Of a stretch of 64,000 bases of DNA, positions 1-7,155 are shown in pieces (within the stretch, counting starts at the first letter, position 1; each line of letters opens with the position of its first letter). The position numbers and the translations under genes are program-made. Below the pieces are notes generated by a model. The model did not search any database, was not told the DNA's origin, and worked only from the letters and a program-made list of their open reading frames with translations. Origin of the DNA: Streptomyces liliifuscus (GTDB lineage: Bacteria; Actinomycetota; Actinomycetes; Streptomycetales; Streptomycetaceae); contig NZ_CP066831.1 in the NCBI RefSeq assembly GCF_016598615.1, positions 6,200,001 through 6,264,000 of the forward strand, in the 5' to 3' direction.

Positions 1-677
1 AGGTCGCGCAGAAGGCCGACGTCACGCTGGTGCTGGAGCCGACCGCCCACGGCGCGGTCAAGACCGCCCGCAAGGGCACCGGGATCTTCCAGGTCACCGC
101 CACCGGGGTCGAGGCACACGCCGGGCTCGCGCCCCAGGACGGGGCGAGCGCCATCACCGCGCTGTCGGAGTTCGTGGTCGCCGCAGCGGCCGTCGCCGCC
201 CCCGAGATGGGCACCACGATCAACACCGGGCTCTTCAGGGGCGGCTCCGCCATCAACGTCGTCGCCGGGCAGGCCACGGCCGGTGTCGACATCCGGGTCA
301 GCAGCCAGGCCGAACAGGACCGTGTCGACGCCGAACTGGACGCCATCGTGGTCAGCGACCCGCGCGTCCGCATCGAGATCGACCACGCCTGGAACCGGCC
401 CCCGATGACCCTCAACGCCGCCTCCGCCCCGCTCCTCGACCTCGCCCGCGAGGTCGCCCGCGAACAGGGCCGGGGCGAGTTGCCCGACGCCGCCGTCGGC
501 GGCGCCAGCGACGCCAACTTCGTCGCCGCGCTCGGGCTGCCGGTGCTCTGCGGCATGGGCGCGGTCGGCGACGGCGCCCACGCCCAGGGCGAGTTCATCT
601 ACCCCGACACGGTGCCCGCCCAGACGGCCCTGGTCGCGGGCATGCTCGGCGGCCTGGCGCAGCCGCTGCGCGGCTGA
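1..677 (+). CDS. M20 family metallopeptidase, 3' part (glutamate carboxypeptidase-like)
   Basis: The gene enters from the left edge; codons are in frame from base 3, so only about 224 C-terminal residues are present. The readable part starts in the VLEPTAHGAVKTARKG stretch, where the E and H fit the metal-site side of M20 catalytic domains. It continues through the dimerisation (lid) domain, with GIFQVTATGVEAHAG and the typical TINTG...GG.AINVVAG run. It ends with GGASDANFVAALGLPVL and GDGAHAQGEF, where the final His is the usual C-terminal zinc ligand. Family knowledge: cytosolic zinc exopeptidases or amidohydrolases related to CPG2, ArgE and DapE. The substrate cannot be told without the N-terminal half. 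Confidence 0.88.
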   Translation, partial: VAQKADVTLVLEPTAHGAVKTARKGTGIFQVTATGVEAHAGLAPQDGASAITALSEFVVAAAAVAAPEMGTTINTGLFRGGSAINVVAGQATAGVDIRVSSQAEQDRVDAELDAIVVSDPRVRIEIDHAWNRPPMTLNAASAPLLDLAREVAREQGRGELPDAAVGGASDANFVAALGLPVLCGMGAVGDGAHAQGEFIYPDTVPAQTALVAGMLGGLAQPLRG

Positions 678-720
678 ACGCGGCAACGACACACATCCGT
701 GGACGGGGGCGGCTCAGCGC

Positions 721-839
721 CCTCGCCCGGCTTCGTGCCTCGCCCGGCTTCGTGCCTCGCCCGGCTTCGTGCCTCGCCCGGCTTCGTGCCTCGCCCGGCT
801 TCGTGCCCCGCCCGGCTTCGTGCGCCCGCCGGCCCCGTG
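721..839. repeat. 17-bp tandem direct repeat, about 7 units
   Basis: The unit CCTCGCCCGGCTTCGTG is repeated exactly five times (721-805). A sixth copy has one change (806-822) and a seventh is decayed (823-839). It lies 43 bp after the M20 stop, in a non-coding gap shared with a convergent gene. Arg/Pro-rich reading frames through it are by-products of the repeat. Slipped-strand expansion is the likely origin; no function is evident. Confidence 0.9.
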
Positions 840-912
840 CGCCCGCAATGCTCACGTGCCCTCGGGCTCCCCGGCCGTCAGGCCGCCCGGCGCCCGTCCC
901 CGGGCATGACGA

Positions 913-936
913 GGGCGGAGCCCGAAAGCTCCGCCC
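913..936. terminator. Bidirectional hairpin terminator
   Basis: GGGCGGAGC (913-921) and GCTCCGCCC (928-936) form a perfect 9-bp stem with a CCGAAA loop. It sits between the M20 gene (+) and the unknown gene ending at 970 (-), so it can serve both. There is no T tract, as is usual for Streptomyces terminators. Confidence 0.7.
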
Positions 937-969
937 GGTTCGCAGGAGACCCGGATCATCCGGATCGGG

Positions 970-1476
970 TCAGGGCCACACCAGGCAGTACGGCTGGTGT
1001 CCCGCCTCGTGCAGTCGGTGGCTGAAGTCCTGCCACTCGTGCAGCAGCTGGTACACGTTGTACGCGTCTCGGGGACCGCCGCGGTCCGGGACCGTCGACC
1101 AGATGAAGGCGGCCGCGCCCACGGCCTCCTCGCCGATGCCGCGCAGGGGGTCGACGACGGTCATGGGGAGCTTGACGACGGCGTAGTCGGGGTGGAGGAC
1201 GACGAGTTCCAGCGGGGGCACCTTGTGCAGAGGTATGCCCTCTATGCCGGTGAGGACCATCGCGGCCATCGTCTCCGGCTTGATCTTGGTGAACATGCCG
1301 TTCATGCCGAGCTCGTCGCCGCCGAGTTCTTCGGGCCTCATGGAGATCGGAACGCGCGCGGCGGTCGCGCCGTCCGGGGCTCCGAAGTATTTGTACGTCA
1401 CCCCCACCCGGCCACCATTCCCGCTTCCTGCCCTGAGCTGGTCTGCCCCGCGGTCTGTGTAGTCCATACCGTCCAT
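970..1476 (-). CDS. Conserved actinobacterial protein of unknown function
   Basis: About 168 residues from the ATG at 1476 (MDGMDYTDRG...); a second ATG three codons later is equally possible. The frame stays open to an ATG at 1629, but that extension is an Arg/Glu/Asp-rich string unlike a folded protein. The body is well behaved: GRVGVTYKYFGAPDG, a segment rich in MRPEELGGDELGM, then LHPDYAVVKLPMTVVDPL and a C-terminal YNVYQLLHEWQDFSHRLHEAGH. No signal peptide, membrane segment or known catalytic motif is visible. It is transcribed away from hemL. The mix of buried hydrophobic strands and a His/Trp-rich C-terminal helix suggests a small cytosolic domain; no function is assigned. Confidence 0.65.
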   Translation of the reverse strand: MDGMDYTDRGADQLRAGSGNGGRVGVTYKYFGAPDGATAARVPISMRPEELGGDELGMNGMFTKIKPETMAAMVLTGIEGIPLHKVPPLELVVLHPDYAVVKLPMTVVDPLRGIGEEAVGAAAFIWSTVPDRGGPRDAYNVYQLLHEWQDFSHRLHEAGHQPYCLVWP

Positions 1477-2012
1477 ACGGCTCGACGGGTCGTTCCGCTC
1501 AGAGTCGTTCTGCGATCCCTGTGCCTGACGTGTCTCGGCCGCTTCCGCCTCGCGTCGGTGCTTTCCCCGCCGGGCACGCCGAGGACCCAGGTCATCGGTC
1601 CCCTCGCCCAGTCCGCCACCGCGATGCATATCTCCACCCGACTGCTTTTCTAAGGCGCGCGACCCCCGCCACGCAACCCGATCATCGTGAGAGTGACCTC
1701 CCCCACGACCGCCCGCCGAAACGTGCGTTGAAACACTTGTCCGTCGCCGTGGACCGACCCCACGCGTGTGAAGTCAACTATCCCCGAGAACGGCACCTTC
1801 AGGGAGTCTAGGTAGTTCGCGCTCGCGGTGACCAACGAAGAGTGGAGCGGCGCGCGGTATCGCGTCACAGCAGGGTATACCGTTCCCGAGCCGATTAGCA
1901 GATATCGGTGAAATCGGGCATCCGGAGTGGGGGGTTCGGGCGGGAGTGCCGTGCCGCGGGAGACACCGGGGCAGAGCCGGGGCGCCCGGCCCCGGGCCGT
2001 ACGCTGAAGGAC
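1477..2012. other. 535-bp divergent intergenic region upstream of hemL
   Basis: No convincing gene is seen. A 72-codon minus-strand frame at 1650-1868 has about 79 percent GC at third positions by my count, well below the neighbours, and was not accepted. The stretch near 1870-1925 is relatively AT-rich (GGTATACC, GATTAGCAGATATCGG) and is the likeliest place for the hemL promoter. No riboswitch-like fold was recognised. Confidence 0.4.
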
Positions 2013-3386
2013 ATGGCAGAGGCGAACAACATCTCCGGCGGTGCGTCACCCGAGGTGCCCGAAGTGGGGGAGGCCGTCCCCCACCCCTATGAGGCCCCGG
2101 TCTCGCAGACCCTTTTCGACCGTGCGGCGGCCGTCACGCCCGGTGGCGTGAACTCTCCCGTCCGCGCGTTCCGGGCCGTGGGCGGTACGCCCCGGTTCAT
2201 GGTGTCCGGCAACGGTCCCTACCTGACGGACGCCGACGGGAGGGAGTACGTGGACCTGGTCTGTTCCTGGGGGCCGATGATCCTCGGCCATTCCCGTCCC
2301 GAGGTGATCGCGGCGGTCCAGGAGGCCGTGTCCCGAGGCACTTCCTTCGGTACGCCGGGGGAGGGCGAGGTCGCACTCGCCGAGGAGATGGTCGCGCGGA
2401 TCGAGCCCCTCGAACAGGTGCGGCTCGTCTCCAGCGGAACCGAGGCCACCATGTCCGCGATCCGGCTGGCCCGCGGCTTCACCGGCCGCGCCAAGATCGT
2501 GAAGTTCGCCGGCTGCTACCACGGGCACGTGGACGCGCTGCTCGCCGCGGCCGGCTCCGGCGTGGCCACCTTCGGGCTTCCCGACACCCCGGGCGTCACC
2601 GGCGCCCAGGCCGGGGACACCATCGTCCTGCCGTACAACGATCTCGACGCCGTGCGCGAGGCCTTCCGGGCCCATCCCGGTGAGATCGCCTGCGTCATCA
2701 CCGAGGCCTCGCCCGGGAACATGGGCGTCGTGCCGCCCGGCCCCGGGTTCAACCAGGGGCTCAAGGACATCTGCGCCGAGGGCGGCGCGCTGTTCATCTC
2801 CGACGAGGTCATGACCGGCTTCCGGACCAGCAGGGCCGGCTGGTACGGCGTGGACGGTGTCACCCCCGACCTCATGACCTTCGGCAAGGTCATGGGCGGC
2901 GGCTTCCCGGCCGCCGCGTTCGGCGGACGGAGGGACGTGATGGCGTACCTCGCGCCCGCGGGTCCCGTCTACCAGGCCGGCACCCTGTCCGGGAATCCGG
3001 TCGCGACCGCCGCCGGGCTCGCGCAGCTGCGGCTGCTCGACGACGCCGCGTACGTCAAGGTCGACGCGGTGTCCGAGCAGATCCGTACGCTCGTTGCGGA
3101 CGCCCTCACCAAGGAAGGTGTGGCGCACCGGCTGCAGAACGCGTCCAACATGTTCTCCGTCTTCTTCACCGGGACGGAGGTACGCAATTACGAGGACGCG
3201 AAGGCGCAGGAGTCGTACCGCTTCACCGCCTTCTTCCACTCGATGCTGGCGCAGGGTGTCTACCTGCCGCCGTCCTCGTTCGAGTCCTGGTTCGTGTCGA
3301 CGGCGCACGACGAACGGGCGGTTCAGCGGATCGCCGACGCCCTTCCGGCGGCGGCACGGGCAGCAGCGGAGGCCACGGCAGCATGA
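2013..3386 (+). CDS. hemL: Glutamate-1-semialdehyde 2,1-aminomutase
   Basis: Converts glutamate-1-semialdehyde to 5-aminolevulinate with PLP/PMP, the second step of the C5 heme/tetrapyrrole route, in the cytosol. 457 residues. The start chosen is ATG 2013, just after GAAGG (2006-2010); the frame is open further upstream but carries no other ribosome site. Visible family marks: the VTPGGVNSPVRAF N-terminus, a substrate/cofactor region around SSGTEATMSAIRLARG, FISDEVMTGFR with the cofactor-binding Asp, and the PLP lysine in DLMTFGKVMGGG (about residue 292). A roughly 25-residue acidic N-terminal extension precedes the conserved PYEAPVSQTLFDRA and looks disordered. The stop overlaps the next start (ATGA), so the phosphatase is translationally coupled. 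Heme supply fits the cytochrome c assembly genes 2 kb downstream. Confidence 0.97.
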   Translation: MAEANNISGGASPEVPEVGEAVPHPYEAPVSQTLFDRAAAVTPGGVNSPVRAFRAVGGTPRFMVSGNGPYLTDADGREYVDLVCSWGPMILGHSRPEVIAAVQEAVSRGTSFGTPGEGEVALAEEMVARIEPLEQVRLVSSGTEATMSAIRLARGFTGRAKIVKFAGCYHGHVDALLAAAGSGVATFGLPDTPGVTGAQAGDTIVLPYNDLDAVREAFRAHPGEIACVITEASPGNMGVVPPGPGFNQGLKDICAEGGALFISDEVMTGFRTSRAGWYGVDGVTPDLMTFGKVMGGGFPAAAFGGRRDVMAYLAPAGPVYQAGTLSGNPVATAAGLAQLRLLDDAAYVKVDAVSEQIRTLVADALTKEGVAHRLQNASNMFSVFFTGTEVRNYEDAKAQESYRFTAFFHSMLAQGVYLPPSSFESWFVSTAHDERAVQRIADALPAAARAAAEATAA

Positions 3387-4057
3387 GTGACATCACCGTC
3401 GTACACGTGATGCGGCACGGCGAGGTCGCCAACCCGGACGGGGTTCTGTACGGGCGACTCCCGGGCTACCGCCTGTCCGAGCTCGGGCAGCAGATGGCCG
3501 AGCGGGTCGCCGAGCATCTCGCCTCGCGGGACATCACGCATGTCGTCTCCTCGCCGCTGGAGCGGGCGCAGGAGACGGCCACACCGATCGCCAAGTCGCA
3601 CGGCCTCGAGCTCGCGACCGACGGCCGGCTGATCGAGGCCGACAACGTCTTCCAGGGCAAGACCTTCGGGGTCGGGGACGGTGCGCTGCGCCGGCCCGAG
3701 AACTGGAAGCACCTCGTCAACCCGTTCAAGCCGTCCTGGGGCGAGCCGTACGTGGACCAGGTCGTGCGGATGATGGGGGCGCTCGATGCCGCGAAGGACG
3801 CGGCGCGGGGGCACGAGGCCGTGTGCGTCAGCCATCAGTTGCCGATCTGGATCGTGCGGTCCTATGTGGAGCGGCGGCGGTTGTGGCACGACCCGCGGAA
3901 GCGGCAGTGCACGTTGGCGTCGTTGACGACCTTCACGTATCAGGACGACAGGATCGTGTCCGTCGGGTACAGCGAGCCTGCGCGGGATCTTGTGCCCGCG
4001 CATCTGCTGGCCGGGGCCAAGCCGGTGAAGGGTAAGTCCAAGGCCTTTGGGGCGTAA
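3383..4057 (+). CDS. Histidine phosphatase superfamily protein (phosphoglycerate mutase-like)
   Basis: 224 residues; the ATG overlaps the hemL stop. The RHG catalytic motif is at VMRHGEV (His about residue 12), with the typical GYRLSELGQQMAERVAEHL and SSPLERAQETA behind it. The second catalytic His lies in VCVSHQLPIW. Family knowledge: branch 1 phosphatases with small phosphorylated metabolites as substrates. Coupling to hemL suggests a housekeeping role near tetrapyrrole metabolism, but the substrate is unknown. The C-terminus is basic and Lys-rich (AKPVKGKSKAFGA). Confidence 0.88.
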   Translation: MSDITVVHVMRHGEVANPDGVLYGRLPGYRLSELGQQMAERVAEHLASRDITHVVSSPLERAQETATPIAKSHGLELATDGRLIEADNVFQGKTFGVGDGALRRPENWKHLVNPFKPSWGEPYVDQVVRMMGALDAAKDAARGHEAVCVSHQLPIWIVRSYVERRRLWHDPRKRQCTLASLTTFTYQDDRIVSVGYSEPARDLVPAHLLAGAKPVKGKSKAFGA

Positions 4058-4106
4058 GCACTCCGTGCCGGTCGGTTCGTTGCGTGCCGGTCGGTGGGGG
4101 CTTGTC

Positions 4107-4126
4107 GCGCAGTTCCCCGCGCCCCT
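4107..4126 (+). repeat. Half-copy of the dispersed 20-bp GCGCAGTTCC repeat
   Basis: A single 20-bp arm (GCGCAGTTCC...GCGCCCCT) lies 49 bp after the phosphatase stop. Full inverted copies are at 16892-16939 and 34981-35022, with other halves at 37741 and 51175. The rest of the 255-bp gap up to the lipoprotein gene also holds a 12-bp direct repeat GTGCCGGTCGGT just upstream and no gene. Confidence 0.75.
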
Positions 4127-4312
4127 GAATAGCGGGACCCAGTCTTGTCCAGACGGGTAAATCGGTCTGTCGCGTTCCGGTGTGTCCGTTACAGGTTCAT
4201 GTTCGGATAGTCACCGAAATATGTGTGTGTGACCGGGAACCCACGTGTTCGTCGTGCCCTCTAACCCGGTGTCCATTCGACATGGGCACAGGGCGCGACG
4301 AATGGGGACGGA

Positions 4313-5611
4313 ATGCGCGACATCAGCCGAAGGGGAGCGCTGGGGCTCGGAGCCGGGGCCGCGGCCGCGGCCGCGATGGGACTCGCGGGCTGCGGTACCG
4401 CACTGGGAGACGGCTCCGGCGGGGTCGGGGGTTCCGGAAACCGTGGCAACGGCGGAAACAGGCGTGGCGAGCATCCCGTACGTCCCATCGGTGACGGTTC
4501 CACCTCCTTCACCGGGAAGCAGCCGAAGCAGCCCGGTAGGCCCCGGCCCCTCGAACCCGGCGAGACCCCGCCGCAGTTCGTCGTCTTCTCCTGGGACGGT
4601 GCGGGCGATGTCGGCAACGGCCTCTTCGAGCGATTCCTGAAACTCTCCGAAGAGCACGACGCGAGCATGACGTTCTTTCTCTCCGGGCTCTATCTGCTGC
4701 CCGAGTCGAAAAAGCGCAAGTACCTTCCGCCGAACAACGCGCCGGGCGCGTCCGACATCGGTTATCTGACGGACGACCACATCAAGTCGACGCTGAAGAA
4801 CGTCCGGCGGGCCTGGCTCGACGGCCATGAGATCGGCACGCACTTCAACGGTCACTTCTGCGGCGGAAGCGGCACGGTCGGCAACTGGACGCCCGCCCAG
4901 TGGAAGAGCGAGATAGCCCAGGCGAAGTCCTTCGTGAAGGAGTGGCGGACGAACACGGGCTGGAGCGAGGCCGAGGTGCCCGCGCTGCCCTTCGACTACG
5001 AGAAGGAACTCATCGGCGGCCGCACGCCCTGTCTGCTCGGCCAGAGCAACCTGCTGCCCACCGCCCGAGAACTCGGCTGGCGCTACGACGCCTCCTCGCC
5101 CGGCGGCACCCAGGTCTGGCCCAGGAAGAACGGCGGCGTCTGGGACCTGCCGCTCCAGGCGATCCCCTTCCCCGGCCACACCTTCGAGGTCCTCTCGATG
5201 GACTACAACATCCTCGCCAACCAGTCGGTCAACTCGACGCAGGCACCGCCCGCCAACTACCCGGCCTGGCGCGAGCAGGCGACCAACTCGTACATAGCTG
5301 GCTTCAAGCGGGCATACGAGACCAATCGCGCCCCCTTCTTCATCGGCAACCACTTCGAGGAGTGGAACGGCGGCATCTACATGGATGCCGTCGAGGGCGC
5401 GCTGAAGCACATCGCGGGCAAGAAGGACGTACGCCTGGTGTCGTTCCGCCAGTTCGTGGACTGGCTCGACGCGCAGGACCCGGCCGTCCTGGAGAAGCTG
5501 CGGACGCTGGGTGTGGGGCAGGAACCGGCCGGTGGCTGGAACGGCTTCCTCGGCGATGTCGGCACGAACTCCGCGAACAGGTCGGAGAAGGGCTCGGGCA
5601 AGGCCGCCTGA
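4313..5611 (+). CDS. Tat-exported lipoprotein resembling a polysaccharide deacetylase
   Basis: 432 residues; ATG with GGGACGGA just upstream. The N-terminus SRRGALGLGAG has the twin-arginine pattern, followed by an Ala-rich hydrophobic core and a lipobox LAGC (Cys about residue 27). This predicts Tat export and lipid anchoring outside the membrane. The mature part begins with a Gly/Asn/Lys/Pro linker, then QFVVFSWDGAGD, SMTFFLSGLYLL and HEIGTHFNGHFC. These resemble the first Asp and the HxxxH region of NodB-type deacetylases, with GNHFEEW near the C-terminal end. The match is divergent: the Asp-Asp pair is DGAGD here, so catalysis is inferred rather than shown. A cell-wall or exopolysaccharide substrate is likely. 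Confidence 0.75.
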   Translation: MRDISRRGALGLGAGAAAAAAMGLAGCGTALGDGSGGVGGSGNRGNGGNRRGEHPVRPIGDGSTSFTGKQPKQPGRPRPLEPGETPPQFVVFSWDGAGDVGNGLFERFLKLSEEHDASMTFFLSGLYLLPESKKRKYLPPNNAPGASDIGYLTDDHIKSTLKNVRRAWLDGHEIGTHFNGHFCGGSGTVGNWTPAQWKSEIAQAKSFVKEWRTNTGWSEAEVPALPFDYEKELIGGRTPCLLGQSNLLPTARELGWRYDASSPGGTQVWPRKNGGVWDLPLQAIPFPGHTFEVLSMDYNILANQSVNSTQAPPANYPAWREQATNSYIAGFKRAYETNRAPFFIGNHFEEWNGGIYMDAVEGALKHIAGKKDVRLVSFRQFVDWLDAQDPAVLEKLRTLGVGQEPAGGWNGFLGDVGTNSANRSEKGSGKAA

Positions 5612-5712
5612 CGCCCGCCGGGATCAGTGCCCGAAATGGCGTCTGACATGCGGGTTTCCGCCTGCGAGGGGGGTGGGCAAGATCCTCGGAACGGACATGC
5701 GAAACTTTTCAC

Positions 5713-6378
5713 ATGAGTGCCGCCAGCCGCGCCCCCCAGCGCTCGATCCGGACCCCTCAGCGCACGAACCGTACGAACCGGGCCCACGGCCGTAGTCGTG
5801 GCCGCGCCGTCCTGCTGACCGGCGGGGCCGTCGTCGCGGCGCTGCTGCTGTCCGCGTGCGGTTCCGGGGGCAAGTCCGGCGGGACCGGCAACACCGGCTT
5901 CGTCACCGGCTCCGACGGCATCGCGACGGTCGAGAAGGGCAGCCGGGTCGCGGCCCCCGAACTGTCGGGCAAGACCATAGACGGCAAGCAGCTCGACGTC
6001 GCCGACTACCAGGGCAAGATCGTCGTACTGAACGTCTGGGGCTCCTGGTGCGGCCCGTGCCGCCTGGAGGCGAAGAACTTCGTCAAGGTCTCCGAGGACC
6101 TCAAGGACCAGGGCGTGCAGTTCGTCGGCATCAACACCCGCGACACCAGCACCAGTCCGGCGATCGCCTTCGAGAAGGCGCACGGGGTCACGTACCCGAG
6201 CCTGTACGACCCGACGGGCAAGCTGATGCTCCGGTTCAAGAAGGGCACGCTCAACCCGCAGACGATCCCCTCCACGCTCGTCCTCGACCGGGACGGCAAG
6301 GTCGCCTCCCGCTCGCTGTCCGCGCTCAGCGAGGCGAGCCTGCGCAAGATGCTCAAGCCGATCCTCGCGGAGAAGTGA
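5713..6378 (+). CDS. resA: TlpA/ResA-type thiol-disulfide oxidoreductase lipoprotein
   Basis: 221 residues. A basic N-terminus, a hydrophobic run and the lipobox LLSAC put the protein on the outer face of the membrane. The thioredoxin fold starts near residue 75 (GSRVAAPELSGKTIDGKQLDV). The active site is WGSWCGPC, with cysteines at about 113 and 116. A cis-Pro region follows in NPQTIPSTLVLD. Role by family: reduces apocytochrome c CXXCH cysteines before heme attachment, with electrons from CcdA. It is the first gene of a tight operon with ccdA (6-bp gap), resB and ccsB. No clear ribosome site is visible before the ATG. Confidence 0.92.
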   Translation: MSAASRAPQRSIRTPQRTNRTNRAHGRSRGRAVLLTGGAVVAALLLSACGSGGKSGGTGNTGFVTGSDGIATVEKGSRVAAPELSGKTIDGKQLDVADYQGKIVVLNVWGSWCGPCRLEAKNFVKVSEDLKDQGVQFVGINTRDTSTSPAIAFEKAHGVTYPSLYDPTGKLMLRFKKGTLNPQTIPSTLVLDRDGKVASRSLSALSEASLRKMLKPILAEK

Positions 6379-6384
6379 CGGCTC

Positions 6385-7152
6385 GTGTCTCTTCTCGTAG
6401 CCGCGGGCACCGACCCCAACCAGACGGTCCTCACCGGGGCCCTGGTGCTCGCCATCCCGATCGCCGTACTCGGCGGACTCGTCTCCTTCTTCTCCCCGTG
6501 CGTACTGCCGCTCGTGCCCGGCTATCTGTCGTACGTCACCGGCGTCGGCGGCACCGACCTGGGTGACGCGAAGCGCGGGCGGATGGTGGCGGGCGCCTCG
6601 CTCTTCGTGCTGGGTTTCTCCGCGGTGTTCGTCTCCGGCGGTGCCCTCTTCGGGTACTTCGGCTCGACGCTGCAGGAGCACCAGAGCGTCCTCTCCAAGG
6701 TGCTCGGCGGACTCATGATCGCCATGGGCGTCTTCTTCATGGGGCTGATGCCCTGGCTCACCCAGCGTGAATTCCGGTTCCACAAGCGGCCGGTGGCCGG
6801 TCTCGTCGGGGCCCCGGTGCTCGGCGCGCTCTTCGGGATCGGCTGGACGCCCTGCATCGGACCGACGCTCGCCTCCGTGAACGCGCTCGCGTTCGACCAG
6901 GCGAGCGCCGGCCGCGGGGCCATACTGACCATCGCGTACTGCGTCGGTCTGGGCGTGCCCTTCGTCCTCGCGGCCGTCGCGTTCCGCAAGGCGCTCGGCG
7001 CCTTCGGCTGGGTCAAGCGCCACTACGTGTGGGTGATGCGCGTCGGCGGCGGAATGATGATCGCGACCGGTCTGCTGCTGCTGACCGGCGCGTGGGACAG
7101 CATCGTGCAGGAGATGCAGGGCTGGTCCGACGGCTTCACGGTAGGGGTCTGA
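6385..7152 (+). CDS. ccdA: Cytochrome c biogenesis thiol-reducing transmembrane protein
   Basis: 255 residues, GTG start, six predicted membrane helices of the DsbD/CcdA family. The redox cysteines are visible in FFSPCVLPLVPGYLSYVTG (helix 1) and IGWTPCIGPTLA (helix 4). The protein passes electrons from cytosolic thioredoxin across the membrane to the adjacent ResA-like lipoprotein. It lies 6 bp after resA and 3 bp before resB, so co-expression is nearly certain. Confidence 0.95.
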   Translation: MSLLVAAGTDPNQTVLTGALVLAIPIAVLGGLVSFFSPCVLPLVPGYLSYVTGVGGTDLGDAKRGRMVAGASLFVLGFSAVFVSGGALFGYFGSTLQEHQSVLSKVLGGLMIAMGVFFMGLMPWLTQREFRFHKRPVAGLVGAPVLGALFGIGWTPCIGPTLASVNALAFDQASAGRGAILTIAYCVGLGVPFVLAAVAFRKALGAFGWVKRHYVWVMRVGGGMMIATGLLLLTGAWDSIVQEMQGWSDGFTVGV

Positions 7153-7155
7153 TCG

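Noticed and set aside
721..839. Possible CRISPR array
   Set aside because: Units are directly adjacent without spacers, and no cas gene is present.
1650..1868. 72-codon minus-strand frame in the hemL upstream gap
   Set aside because: Low third-position GC for this genome and no clear ribosome site; considered non-coding.
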